Assembly: GCA_934660965.1 (NCBI GenBank)
Contig: CAKUIM010000031.1
Span: 1-26,050, forward strand
Length of the DNA: 26,050 bases
From: an uncultured Oscillospiraceae bacterium
Lineage (GTDB): Bacteria; Bacillota; Clostridia; Oscillospirales; Oscillospiraceae
Direction of reading: 5' to 3'
Of the stretch, positions 1-7,423 are shown in pieces (within the stretch, counting starts at the first letter, position 1; each line of letters begins with the position of its first letter). The translations under genes were made by a program, and so were the position numbers. A model generated the notes under the pieces. The model saw nothing but the letters and a program-made list of their open reading frames with translations, ran no database searches and had not been told where the DNA came from.

Positions 1-377
1 GTAGCGCCGCAGCTGCGGCAATGCACCGTGATGCGGCCCTTCCCCCGGGGCACCCGCATCTGCTGCCCGCAGTTGGGGCACTTGAAGTAGCGGTGCTCCT
101 TGTCCTTCCACCGGGCCCGCTGGGACACAAAACGGTTCTTGATGGGCCGCACCGCCTTCAGAAACCTGGCGTTCTCCGCCCGGCGCGCGTCCAGGTTGCG
201 GGAGAGCATCCGGAACAAGATCACCGCCAGCAGCGCAAGCTCCAGGATGGACAGCGGCCACCACCGGGTAAAGCCCTGGATGACCCACACCAGCAAGTAA
301 AGGCAGAGGTTGAAAAGCCCCAGCTGATCGGTGCCATACCGGCCGTACATAAAACGGGCCATTGCATTTCGAATCAT
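1..377 (-). CDS. Membrane-anchored zinc-ribbon protein (partial, C-terminus outside window)
   Basis: I do not recognise a named family. The visible 125 residues begin with a short basic stretch, then two hydrophobic segments (about residues 20-36 and 43-58). A basic, probably cytoplasmic linker follows (about 60-98), then a zinc ribbon with Cys pairs at 100/103 (CPNC) and 120/123 (CRSC). The layout suggests a small integral membrane protein with a cytosolic zinc-binding tail; its function is unknown. The ATG at 377 is chosen because a GGAGGTGA ribosome binding site lies about 7 nt upstream, and a good promoter lies further up (433-461). The gene runs off the window start, so the ending is unseen. 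It is divergent from the ABC-F gene and so is not in its operon. Confidence 0.75.
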   Translation of the reverse strand, partial: MIRNAMARFMYGRYGTDQLGLFNLCLYLLVWVIQGFTRWWPLSILELALLAVILFRMLSRNLDARRAENARFLKAVRPIKNRFVSQRARWKDKEHRYFKCPNCGQQMRVPRGKGRITVHCRSCGA

Positions 378-432
378 CGGGCTTCACCTCCGCGGCGCAC
401 CATGCGCCATCCTTATTCTCATCTGATATCTA

Positions 433-461
433 ATGATAAGCTCAATATTTGGCCGCGTCAA
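433..461 (-). promoter_or_regulatory. Sigma-A-like promoter for the zinc-ribbon gene
   Basis: On the minus strand, TTGACG (461-456) and TATCAT (438-433) are separated by exactly 17 bp. Transcription would start near 426, giving a leader of about 50 nt to the ATG at 377. Confidence 0.65.
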
Positions 462-557
462 TGGCGAAAACGTAAATAAAATGTGAATATTGGCCGTCCT
501 GGAGGCAAAACGTTCCCCCTCCCTTTGGAAAAATACACCAAAGCGCTAAATTCCCAC

Positions 558-586
558 TACCAATCCCCCGCATCCTATGGTATGAT
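558..586 (+). promoter_or_regulatory. Probable extended -10 promoter for the ABC-F/DUF1294 genes
   Basis: TATGAT at 581-586 is preceded by TG at 578-579, giving the TGnTATGAT extended -10 form. The -35 position (558-563) is poor, which is typical of extended -10 promoters. It lies about 45 nt upstream of the start codon at 631. Confidence 0.5.
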
Positions 587-630
587 AAATAAGATTGTAA
601 TATTTTCTGCCAAGGAGTTTTGAGTCAAGC

Positions 631-2229
631 ATGATCACTGTTTCCGATCTGTCCCTGAGCTATCAGGGCGCCCCTCTCTTTTCCCATGTGGACCTCCAGT
701 TCACCCGGGGCAACTGCTACGGCATCATCGGCGCCAACGGCGCGGGCAAATCCACCTTCCTGAAGATTCTCTCCGGCCAGCTCGAGCCCACCTCCGGCAC
801 CGTCGCCATCCTGCCCAACGTGCGCATGTCCGTTTTGAAGCAGGACCAGAACGCCTACGACGCCTGCAACGTCATGGACACCGTCATCATGGGCAACCAG
901 AAGCTCTTCGACATCGGCCGGGAGATGAACGCCCTCTACGAGAAGGAGGACTTCTCCGACGAGGACGGCCTGCGCGCTGCCGACCTCCAGGCGGAGTACG
1001 CCGAAATGGGCGGCTACGAGGCGGAGAGCGACGCCTCCCGCATCCTCCAGGGCCTTGGCATCGGTGTAGACCTGCACTATAACGACATGGCCACCCTGGA
1101 CGCCCGGCTCAAGGTCAAGGTGCTGCTGGCCCAGGCCCTGTTCGGCAATCCCGACATCCTCCTGCTGGACGAGCCCACCAACAACCTGGACATCGCCGCC
1201 GTGGAGTGGCTCAACGACTTCCTCATGGACTATGAGGGCACCGTCATCGTCGTGTCCCACGACCGGCACTTCCTCAATACCGTCTGCACCCACATCGTGG
1301 ACATCGACTACAACAAGATCAAGATGTACGTGGGCAACTACGACTTCTGGTACGAGTCCTCCCAGCTGGTGCAGAACCTCATCAAGCAGCAGAACAAGCG
1401 CAATGAGGACAAAATCCGGGAGCTCCAGGAATTCATCTCCCGCTTCTCCGCCAACAAGTCCAAATCCAAACAGGCCACCAGCCGCCGAAAGCTCCTCGAC
1501 AAGCTCACCGTGGAGGAAATGCCCGCCTCCTCCCGCCGCTACCCCTGGGTGGGCTTCTCCCCCGACCGGGAGGTGGGCAAGGACATCCTGTTTGTCACCG
1601 ACGTGTCCAAGACGGTGGACGGGGTGAAGCTCCTCGATAAGGTCAGCTTCATCGTGGGCCACGGCGACAAGATCGCCTTCGTGGGCGACAACGAGAATGC
1701 CCACACCGCCCTCTTCAAGATCCTCACCGGCGAGTGGGAGCCCGACGAGGGCAGCGTCAAGTGGGGCCAGACCGCCACCTTCTCCTACTTCCCCAAGGAC
1801 AACTCCGCCTTCTTCAACGGCTGTGACCTGTCCATTCTCGACTGGATCCGCCAGTTCTCCGAGGACCAGCACGAGAGCTACCTCCGGGGCTTTCTGGGCC
1901 GGATGCTCTTCTCCGGGGACGATATTTATAAGCCCGTCAAGGTGCTCTCCGGCGGCGAGAAGGTGCGGTGCATGCTCTCCCGGATGATGCTCTCCGGAGC
2001 CAACGTCCTGCTGCTCGACCAGCCCACCAACCACCTGGACCTGGAGTCCATCGCCGCCCTCAACAACGGCCTGGAGGCTGTCAGGTGCAACGTTCTGGTG
2101 TCCTCCCACGACCACCAGCTGGTCCAGACGGTGGCAAACCGCATCTTCGACTTCACTCCCGACGGCAAGCTCATCGACAAGCGCATGAGCTACGAGGACT
2201 ATCTGGAGTCCCAAGTCCACCATGAGTGA
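631..2229 (+). CDS. ABC-F family ATPase, YbiT-like, with a degenerate second ATP site
   Basis: This is a soluble 532-residue protein with two fused ABC nucleotide-binding domains and no membrane segment. ABC-F proteins act on the ribosome in translation control or antibiotic protection. NBD1 has an intact Walker A (GANGAGKS, 34-41), Walker B with catalytic Glu181 (LLLDEPTNNLD) and switch His210; its signature region (about 155-163) is degenerate, as I recall for YbiT relatives. A charged linker (about 245-300) joins the domains. NBD2 keeps LSGGEK (439-444) and His493. Its Walker A position reads GDNENAHT (352-359), with His replacing the ATP-binding Lys, and its Walker B reads LLLDQ, with Gln464 replacing the catalytic Glu. 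AAGGAG lies upstream at a longish 13-nt spacing. The gene overlaps DUF1294 by 8 bp. Family is confident; the YbiT subfamily is from memory. Confidence 0.9.
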   Translation: MITVSDLSLSYQGAPLFSHVDLQFTRGNCYGIIGANGAGKSTFLKILSGQLEPTSGTVAILPNVRMSVLKQDQNAYDACNVMDTVIMGNQKLFDIGREMNALYEKEDFSDEDGLRAADLQAEYAEMGGYEAESDASRILQGLGIGVDLHYNDMATLDARLKVKVLLAQALFGNPDILLLDEPTNNLDIAAVEWLNDFLMDYEGTVIVVSHDRHFLNTVCTHIVDIDYNKIKMYVGNYDFWYESSQLVQNLIKQQNKRNEDKIRELQEFISRFSANKSKSKQATSRRKLLDKLTVEEMPASSRRYPWVGFSPDREVGKDILFVTDVSKTVDGVKLLDKVSFIVGHGDKIAFVGDNENAHTALFKILTGEWEPDEGSVKWGQTATFSYFPKDNSAFFNGCDLSILDWIRQFSEDQHESYLRGFLGRMLFSGDDIYKPVKVLSGGEKVRCMLSRMMLSGANVLLLDQPTNHLDLESIAALNNGLEAVRCNVLVSSHDHQLVQTVANRIFDFTPDGKLIDKRMSYEDYLESQVHHE

Positions 2230-2500
2230 CCGCGCCCAGCTGCTGGCCATCTGGCTTGGGGTGATGAGCCTGTTCGCCTTCCTTCTCTTCGCCACAGACA
2301 AATTCAAGGCAAAGCGGGGCAGCTGGCGCATCCCGGAGGCCACCCTCTGGACGGCCGCCCTCCTGGGCGGCGGCGCGGGGGCGTTTCTTGGCATGCGGCT
2401 GTTCCGCCACAAGACGAAAAAGGGCTTCTTCCCCATCGGCATCCCCGTTCTCGCCTTTTTGCAGCTGGGGCTGCTGTGCTATGTCCTTACCTGTCCCTAA
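2222..2500 (+). CDS. DUF1294 family small membrane protein
   Basis: The protein has 92 residues. It has an N-terminal hydrophobic helix (about 8-25), then the family hallmark DKFKAKRGSWRIPE (26-39). The block GGGAGAFLGMRLFRHKTKK (about 49-67) and a second helix (about 72-90) follow. This matches DUF1294, a family of short bacterial membrane proteins of unknown function. The start ATG lies inside the last codons of the ABC-F gene (8-bp overlap) and has no strong ribosome binding site of its own, so translational coupling is likely. The pairing suggests co-expression but does not establish a shared function. Confidence 0.85.
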   Translation: MSDRAQLLAIWLGVMSLFAFLLFATDKFKAKRGSWRIPEATLWTAALLGGGAGAFLGMRLFRHKTKKGFFPIGIPVLAFLQLGLLCYVLTCP

Positions 2501-2666
2501 TCTGTCCCCCCGCGGCGCTGCCGCAGAAAATAGAAAGCATGCACTCCACCGGGCCCGCCCCGGGGAGACGATTTGAGGTCGCGCCGGAGGAAAACGGCGT
2601 TTCAAGGCTCTTGGATGTGCCGATGGTGACCTTGAATCCGGCACAAAAAGAGAAAGGAACGTTTTT

Positions 2667-3857
2667 ATGGAAATCAACGGCGCCACAGTTACCGACACCT
2701 ACTATTACAAGAACCTCAACCTCTCCGAGGCCACCATGAAGGCCCTGGAAAAGAAGGGCTTCACCCAGGCCACCGCCATCCAGGGCGGCGCCATCCCCTA
2801 CTTCATGGACTGGAAGGACGTGGTGGCAAAGGCCCCCACCGGCACGGGCAAGACCTACGCCTTCGGCATCCCCATGGTGGAGCATGTGGATCCCGGCTCC
2901 GACCAGGTGCAGGGCCTCATCCTGGCCCCCACCCGGGAGCTTGCCATCCAGATCCGGGACGAGCTGCGGGACCTTTGCCTGTTCCGGGAGGGCGTCCGGG
3001 TGGTGTGCCTGTACGGCGGCCAGCCCATCGACAAGCAGATCACCCAGCTCAAGAGCAAGCCCCAGATCGTGGTGGCCACCCCCGGGCGGCTGATGGACCA
3101 CATGAAGCGGCGCACCGTCCGGCTCGACAGCGTCCAGACCGTGGTGCTCGACGAGGCCGACCGCATGCTGGACATGGGCTTCATCCAGGATGTCACCCGC
3201 ATCCTCGACAAAATGCCTCACCGGCGCAACCTGGGCCTCTTCTCCGCCACCATCAGCCGGGAGGTCATGGACATCTCCTGGGTCTACCAGCGCGACCCGG
3301 CGGAGATCACCGTCCGCCCGGTGGAGGAAAACCGCCCGGACATCCAGCAGTACCGCATCGAACTCACGGGCCGGGAGCAGAAGCTGGACACCATGGTGGC
3401 CCTTCTAAACGGCGGCCAGTACGAGCGGGCCATCGCCTTCTGCAACACCAAGAACATGACTGACCGCCTGGCGGGCCTTCTGAAAATGCGGGGCATCTCC
3501 TGCGAGGCCATCCACGGCGACATCCAGCAGCGGGTCCGGGAGCAGACCCTCAAAAAGTTCAAGGACGGCAAGCTGCGCGTCCTGGTTGCCACCGACGTGG
3601 CCGCCCGGGGCCTTGACATCGACGATGTGGACGCGGTGTTCAATTACGACGTACCTGACGAGCAGGAGTATTATATCCACCGCATCGGCCGCACCGGCCG
3701 GGCCAAGAAGCACGGCGTGGCCTACACCCTGGTGGCCTCCGTCACCGAGGCGGTGAAAATGCGGGACACCCAGCGCAATACCCGCTCGGACATCCAGCTG
3801 CTCAAATATGATAAGGACGGCTGCCTCACCCTCATCCCCGAGGACAGGCAGCCCTGA
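2667..3857 (+). CDS. DEAD-box ATP-dependent RNA helicase
   Basis: This 396-residue protein is a minimal two-RecA-domain DEAD-box helicase that would unwind RNA duplexes in ribosome assembly or mRNA turnover. Motifs in order: Q motif with TAIQ around 36-39 (usual form TPIQ), motif I APTGTGKT (56-63), Ia PTRELA (88-93), TPGR (138-141), DEAD (162-165), SAT (193-195), motif V ATDVAARGLDI (308-318) and motif VI HRIGRTGR (338-345). It ends about 50 residues after motif VI, so it lacks the basic or RNA-binding C-terminal extension seen in CshA/DbpA-type proteins. The start follows AAAGGAA with a 7-nt spacer. The 166 bp separating it from DUF1294 has no clear promoter. Transcription should stop at the hairpin at 4096-4129. 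Class is certain; the exact paralogue is not. Confidence 0.95.
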   Translation: MEINGATVTDTYYYKNLNLSEATMKALEKKGFTQATAIQGGAIPYFMDWKDVVAKAPTGTGKTYAFGIPMVEHVDPGSDQVQGLILAPTRELAIQIRDELRDLCLFREGVRVVCLYGGQPIDKQITQLKSKPQIVVATPGRLMDHMKRRTVRLDSVQTVVLDEADRMLDMGFIQDVTRILDKMPHRRNLGLFSATISREVMDISWVYQRDPAEITVRPVEENRPDIQQYRIELTGREQKLDTMVALLNGGQYERAIAFCNTKNMTDRLAGLLKMRGISCEAIHGDIQQRVREQTLKKFKDGKLRVLVATDVAARGLDIDDVDAVFNYDVPDEQEYYIHRIGRTGRAKKHGVAYTLVASVTEAVKMRDTQRNTRSDIQLLKYDKDGCLTLIPEDRQP

Positions 3858-3893
3858 CCCGCCCCGCTTTCCCCCCTGTACGGGCCCTTCTAA

Positions 3894-3922
3894 GCCTCCC
3901 TCCGACGAAGGCAGCACCCCCC
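3894..3922 (+). repeat. Truncated copy of a stem-loop repeat unit
   Basis: The start of the unit (GCCTCCCTC-CGAC-GAAGG) matches the first arm of the adjacent full element but breaks off into a C-rich tail. It looks like a decayed tandem copy. Confidence 0.5.
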
Positions 3923-4059
3923 AAAGCCTCCCTCTGACGAGGGTAGCGAAGCGCCGGCGCGGGAGTGAATGACGTGCCGGGGGCATGTCAGAGCCGCGCC
4001 GTGACCGAGCCGCAGCGAGATGTGGCACGGCGAAGCCGTGACGGAGGGAGAGAGCCCTT
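3923..4059 (+). repeat. Long structured palindromic element, copy 1
   Basis: This element of about 135 bp lies between the helicase gene and its terminator. It begins CCTCCCTC-TGAC-GAGGG and ends GACGGAGGGAGAGAGCC. Internal hairpins include GACGTGCC-GGG-GGCATGTC (3971-3989) and CACGGC-GAA-GCCGTG (4026-4040). A second copy lies inverted at 18563-18696. The two copies are nearly identical except in hairpin stems, where pairing is kept. It contains no transposase and no convincing gene. Confidence 0.8.
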
Positions 4060-4095
4060 CGCCCCCTCATTGACAGGGGAATACCAAACAACAAC

Positions 4096-4129
4096 ACCCC
4101 CCACCCTGCCATATGACAGGATGGGGGGT
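4096..4129. terminator. Bidirectional intrinsic terminator between convergent genes
   Basis: The hairpin has a stem of about 15 bp (outer ACCCCCCA/TGGGGGGT, inner part containing two G-T pairs) and an ATAT loop. On the minus strand it is followed by GTTGTTGTTT and lies 7 bp after the uridine-kinase stop codon. On the plus strand it is followed by TCTCCTTT and would also end the helicase transcript. Confidence 0.85.
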
Positions 4130-4135
4130 TCTCCT

Positions 4136-5053
4136 TTACCCGATAAATTCGTGGAGCAGCGACCCCGCCGGCACCAGGGCCGGGTCGATGGGCTTGAACA
4201 GCGCCAGGGCGCGCACCAGCTCCAAAAGCTCGCCCCGGCGCCGGTTCTCCGCCGGCACCGCCTCCAGCATGGGCCGGGCGTAGCTTGCCATCACGGCCAC
4301 CTCATAGGGCAGCGACGAGTCAAAGAGCATATGGGCCGTCTGCTTATAGGGCGAGATATACAGCTTCTCCCCCCGGCGCACGTCCGCCCACATATCCAGG
4401 GTCTGATCCACGTCCGTCCCCCGGAAGTTGAAGTCCCGCACCGCCCGCCGGGTCAGCCGGATCCAGGTGCGCTTAAAGACCACCCTCCCGCCGTTCTCCA
4501 CGTCGCTGCGGGCGGAGATGTACAGCCGCACCGCCTCCGGGTGGCGGGCGGTGAGGTCGGTATTCAGGGCGTGGATGCCCTCGAAAATTGCCACCTCGTC
4601 GGCGCCCAGCCGCAGCGGCCGGGCCCGGCTGTCGTTGCGCATCTGGCGGGCAAACTCAAAATGGGGCACCAGAATCTCCTTCCCCCGGGTCAGTGCGGTA
4701 AAATGCTCGTCGAGCAGCGGCAGATCCAGCATGGCCGGCGACTCGAAATCCACATTCCCCTCCGGCGTCTTGGGCGCGGTTTTGGGGTTGAGGGTCTTGT
4801 AGTAGTCGTCCATGGAGATGGTGTGGCAGCGCACCCCCCGCCGGCCCAGCTCCGCCTCGATCATCCCCGCCGTGGTGGTCTTGCCCGAGCCGGACGGCCC
4901 GGAGAGCAGCACCACCGGGCTCTTCTTCATGTTCCCTATGATAAGCTCCGCCGCCCGCTCCACCTTGCCGGCAAAGGCCCGGTCCCCCTCCTCCATAAAG
5001 GTGCGGGGGTCGCGCAGCGCGCGCGCATTGATTTCGCTTAGCTGATAGGCCAT
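4136..5053 (-). CDS. Uridine kinase-like nucleoside kinase
   Basis: The 305-residue protein carries a P-loop kinase core of the uridine kinase/phosphoribulokinase family. It has Walker A GPSGSGKTT (52-60), the DDYY substrate motif (82-85), IFEGIHALN as the lid-side strand and a long C-terminal helical region. The likely reaction is ATP-dependent phosphorylation of uridine/cytidine in cytosolic salvage. Many clostridial homologues I recall are about 550 residues with an N-terminal TGS/ThrRS-like part. Here only about 45 residues precede the P-loop, so this is a short form. The ATG at 5053 is chosen because GGAGG lies 5-6 nt upstream; the frame remains open further upstream but without a signal. 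It is the last gene of the MBL-hemZ-kinase operon, 28 bp after hemZ, and is closed by the terminator at 4096-4129. The true substrate is uncertain. Confidence 0.85.
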   Translation of the reverse strand: MAYQLSEINARALRDPRTFMEEGDRAFAGKVERAAELIIGNMKKSPVVLLSGPSGSGKTTTAGMIEAELGRRGVRCHTISMDDYYKTLNPKTAPKTPEGNVDFESPAMLDLPLLDEHFTALTRGKEILVPHFEFARQMRNDSRARPLRLGADEVAIFEGIHALNTDLTARHPEAVRLYISARSDVENGGRVVFKRTWIRLTRRAVRDFNFRGTDVDQTLDMWADVRRGEKLYISPYKQTAHMLFDSSLPYEVAVMASYARPMLEAVPAENRRRGELLELVRALALFKPIDPALVPAGSLLHEFIG

Positions 5054-5081
5054 GAGGCCCTCCTTTCTTCGAACAGGGCCT

Positions 5082-6563
5082 TCAGCCCCGCGCGGCAAGC
5101 GCCTGCTGGAAATCGGCGGCCACGGCCTTGTCGGCGGCGATGCGCTCCCAGCTGTTAAGATATTCCGTGGGGTATTTGGGGTTGGAAAGCCGGGTGATCC
5201 TCCCGGTGCCCGGGTCCACCAGCTTGGTGATCCCACCCGCCCCCAGGGACAGGACGGTCTGCAGCTCCTCCATCATAATAATATTGTATGCGCACACCGT
5301 GCCCGCCCTGCACCAGCCCACATTTTCAAAGGAGCCGGACATGTATTTCTGCCGGTAGAGGTAGTAGGGGGCATACCCAGCCCCCCGCAGACGCACCTCC
5401 CCCTGGCCCAGCATGGCGGCCACGTCCTCACCGGAGCACAGGCCCTCCGGCCGCTCCATGAGCCGCGCGCCCTTCTTCAGCGCCAGGGTGTGGACGGTGA
5501 CGTTGTCCGGCCCCATGTCCAGCACCCGCTCCAGAGTGCGCGCGAAGCCCGCCGGGCTGTCGGTGGGAAGCCCCGCAATCAGATCCATGTTCACAAGGCC
5601 GCCGAAGTGCGTCCGGGAGAGCTCCATGGCCGCCTCGATCTCCTCGGCGGTGTGGGCGCGGCCCATGGCCCGCAGCACGGCGTTGTCCATGCTCTGGGGG
5701 TTGATGGAGATGCGCTCCACCCCCTGCTCCCGCAGCACCGCTAGCTTTTCCCCCGTGATGGTGTCCGGCCGCCCGGCCTCCACGGTAAGCTCCCGGCAGC
5801 GCTCCATGGGAAGCTCCCGCCTGGCCGCGCCCAGCACCCGCTCCAGCTGCCCGGCGCTCAAGGTGGTGGGGGTGCCGCCCCCCATGTAGGCCGTGTGGAC
5901 ATACAGCCCCCGCTCCCGCAGCAGCCGCCCGGTGAGGGCGATCTCCCGGCACAGGGCGTCCACATAGGGCTCCACCAGGGCCAGGGCGCGCTGCACGTCG
6001 GCTGAGATGAAGGAGCAGTAGGCGCACCGGGTGGGGCAAAAGGGGATTCCGATGTAAAGGGATACCCCTTGCTTATCGATGCCCCTCTTAGTGTCCAGGG
6101 CTGCCCGGGCGCAGTCCACCGCCAGGGCAGCGCGCCCCGGCTCCACCCGGTAGAGCTCCCGGAGCCGCGAGCGGGCCGTCTCGGCGCTCTCCCCGGCGCT
6201 CATCCACTTTGTGGGCAGCTTCACCGGCCGCACCCCGGTGAGGGCCCCCCAGGGGGGCTCGCCTCCCAGAGCCTGCACCCCGGCGTCGTAAAAGGCAAGG
6301 CGCACCAGGCGCATGGCCGCCCGGCGCTCGTCCTCCCCCTCCCGGGGCCTCTCCGTCCGGCTGGCAATATAGTGCCCGCCCTCCCACCAGAGCTCCGAGC
6401 GGGCGTACAGGGCATCCCCGTCCCGCTCCAGGGTCAGCAGGGCCGCCGGGGCCGCGCCGTCCGGCTCCCCTTCCGGGTACTCCGGCCGCTGGGACGGAAA
6501 AAGGGTGAGCATCATCTGCTCCGCGGCGTAGCGGAAGTCGTGGCCCTTAAAATAGAGCTTCAT
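5082..6563 (-). CDS. hemZ: Oxygen-independent coproporphyrinogen dehydrogenase-like radical SAM protein HemZ
   Basis: This 493-residue protein matches HemZ. It has an N-terminal non-catalytic region (about 1-165). The radical SAM motif CPTRCAYC follows, with Cys176, Cys180 and Cys183 for the 4Fe-4S cluster, preceded by LYIGIPF. GGGTPT (228-233) is the SAM-binding strand, and a HemN-like barrel ends near 430. Family members are annotated as converting coproporphyrinogen III to protoporphyrinogen IX without oxygen, though activity of HemZ/HemW-type proteins as true oxidases is debated. No other haem genes are visible here, so the role in this organism is open. The start overlaps the upstream MBL gene by 17 bp with a weak ribosome binding site, indicating translational coupling. 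Confidence 0.9.
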   Translation of the reverse strand: MKLYFKGHDFRYAAEQMMLTLFPSQRPEYPEGEPDGAAPAALLTLERDGDALYARSELWWEGGHYIASRTERPREGEDERRAAMRLVRLAFYDAGVQALGGEPPWGALTGVRPVKLPTKWMSAGESAETARSRLRELYRVEPGRAALAVDCARAALDTKRGIDKQGVSLYIGIPFCPTRCAYCSFISADVQRALALVEPYVDALCREIALTGRLLRERGLYVHTAYMGGGTPTTLSAGQLERVLGAARRELPMERCRELTVEAGRPDTITGEKLAVLREQGVERISINPQSMDNAVLRAMGRAHTAEEIEAAMELSRTHFGGLVNMDLIAGLPTDSPAGFARTLERVLDMGPDNVTVHTLALKKGARLMERPEGLCSGEDVAAMLGQGEVRLRGAGYAPYYLYRQKYMSGSFENVGWCRAGTVCAYNIIMMEELQTVLSLGAGGITKLVDPGTGRITRLSNPKYPTEYLNSWERIAADKAVAADFQQALAARG

Positions 6564-7191
6564 CCTGATTGAGCGCCTCGTTCATGTAGTAGTTGCCCCG
6601 GCGCTCAGCGTCCAGGGTGGTAGCGCCCTCGTGGCCGGGGCAGACCTGATAGTCCCCCTCCAGCCGCCCAAGCCGCGCCAGCGACGCCATTATCTCGCTG
6701 TAGCTGCCGCCGGGCAGGTCGGTGCGGCCCATGGACCCCCGGAACAGGGTGTCCCCGGTGAAGAGCACGTTCTCCGTCTCCAGCACTACCGACCCCTTGG
6801 TGTGGCCGGGGGTGTGGAGCACCCGCACCGCCAGCGGCCCCACCGCCACCGTGTCCCCCTCGGTGTAGGGGGTGATGTTCCCGAAGGCCGCCACGGTGGG
6901 CAGCGTCATGCCAAAGGTGGTCTGGCTCAGCTCCTCCGGGATGTCCGCCGGGTGGCAGTACACCGGCAGCTCCGGCCACCGCTCCCGCAGGCCGGGAATG
7001 CCCAGAATGTGGTCAAAGTGGCTGTGGGTCAGCAGCACCGCCGCCGGGGTAAGCCCCAGGGAGCCGATCACCCGGGCCACCCGGTCCCCCTCGTCGCCGG
7101 GGTCCACCACGGCGCATTCCTTGGAGTTATCATCATAGAAAATATAACAGTTTGTACCGATCATGCCCAGCTGCATCGCCTTGATCTGCAT
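6547..7191 (-). CDS. MBL-fold metallo-hydrolase, glyoxalase II-like
   Basis: The 214-residue cytosolic protein has the complete metal site of the metallo-beta-lactamase fold: THSHFDH (55-61), HTPGHT (126-131), FTGDTLF (about 144-150) and PGHE (185-188). Close relatives are annotated as hydroxyacylglutathione hydrolase-like thioesterases. The glutathione-binding C-terminal domain of true glyoxalase II is absent, so the substrate is unknown. The start has a GAGGTGA site a few nt upstream. It is the first gene of a three-gene operon with hemZ and the kinase and has a good promoter at 7293-7322. The MBL-hemZ neighbourhood recurs in clostridia as far as I recall, but no functional link is established. 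Confidence 0.9.
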   Translation of the reverse strand: MQIKAMQLGMIGTNCYIFYDDNSKECAVVDPGDEGDRVARVIGSLGLTPAAVLLTHSHFDHILGIPGLRERWPELPVYCHPADIPEELSQTTFGMTLPTVAAFGNITPYTEGDTVAVGPLAVRVLHTPGHTKGSVVLETENVLFTGDTLFRGSMGRTDLPGGSYSEIMASLARLGRLEGDYQVCPGHEGATTLDAERRGNYYMNEALNQDEALF

Positions 7192-7261
7192 AAAATCACC
7201 TCAAATTTCTTTGTCCCGCCCCGGTCTGTCCCGGCTCCGGCGGGGCGCCCGGCCCCGCATA

Positions 7262-7272
7262 GGGGGGGGGGG
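7262..7272. repeat. Run of eleven G in the leader of the MBL-hemZ operon
   Basis: An uninterrupted G11 (C11 on the transcribed minus strand) lies between the predicted transcription start (about 7286) and the MBL start codon. It is slippage-prone, so its length may be a sequencing error or vary between cells. Confidence 0.85.
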
Positions 7273-7292
7273 ACGGGCACACAGTTATGGCT

Positions 7293-7322
7293 ATTATAAC
7301 CCGTCCAGCCCAGTCTTGGCAA
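7293..7322 (-). promoter_or_regulatory. Sigma-A-like promoter of the MBL-hemZ-kinase operon
   Basis: On the minus strand, TTGCCA (7322-7317) is followed after 18 bp by a perfect TATAAT (7298-7293). The leader of about 95 nt is very GC-rich and contains the G11 tract. Confidence 0.7.
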
Positions 7323-7333
7323 GGGCGGCATGC

Positions 7334-7366
7334 AAAAGGTCAGGGCCGGTTCCCCGGCCCTGACCT
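7334..7366 (-). terminator. Intrinsic terminator of the ABC permease operon
   Basis: A perfect 13-bp stem (AGGTCAGGGCCGG) with a GGAA loop on the minus strand is followed directly by TTTT. It lies about 57 bp past the permease stop codon and just upstream of the next operon's promoter. Confidence 0.9.
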
Positions 7367-7423
7367 GATCTGTGGATATTCGAGCCTGCTGCCCGGGGCG
7401 TCCTCCGTCCCGCGCGCGCCGCG

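Noticed and set aside
2617..2644. Hairpin GTGCCG/CGGCAC just before the helicase ribosome binding site as a cold-shock or riboswitch element
   Set aside because: Only 6 bp with a 16-nt loop, which can occur by chance in GC-rich DNA. No further conserved structure was recognised.
3965..4090. Small frame through the long palindromic element (MNDVPGACQSRAV...) shared by both copies
   Set aside because: Shared frames are expected from shared repeat DNA. There is no ribosome binding site, and the copies diverge by stem swaps rather than in codon-aware fashion.
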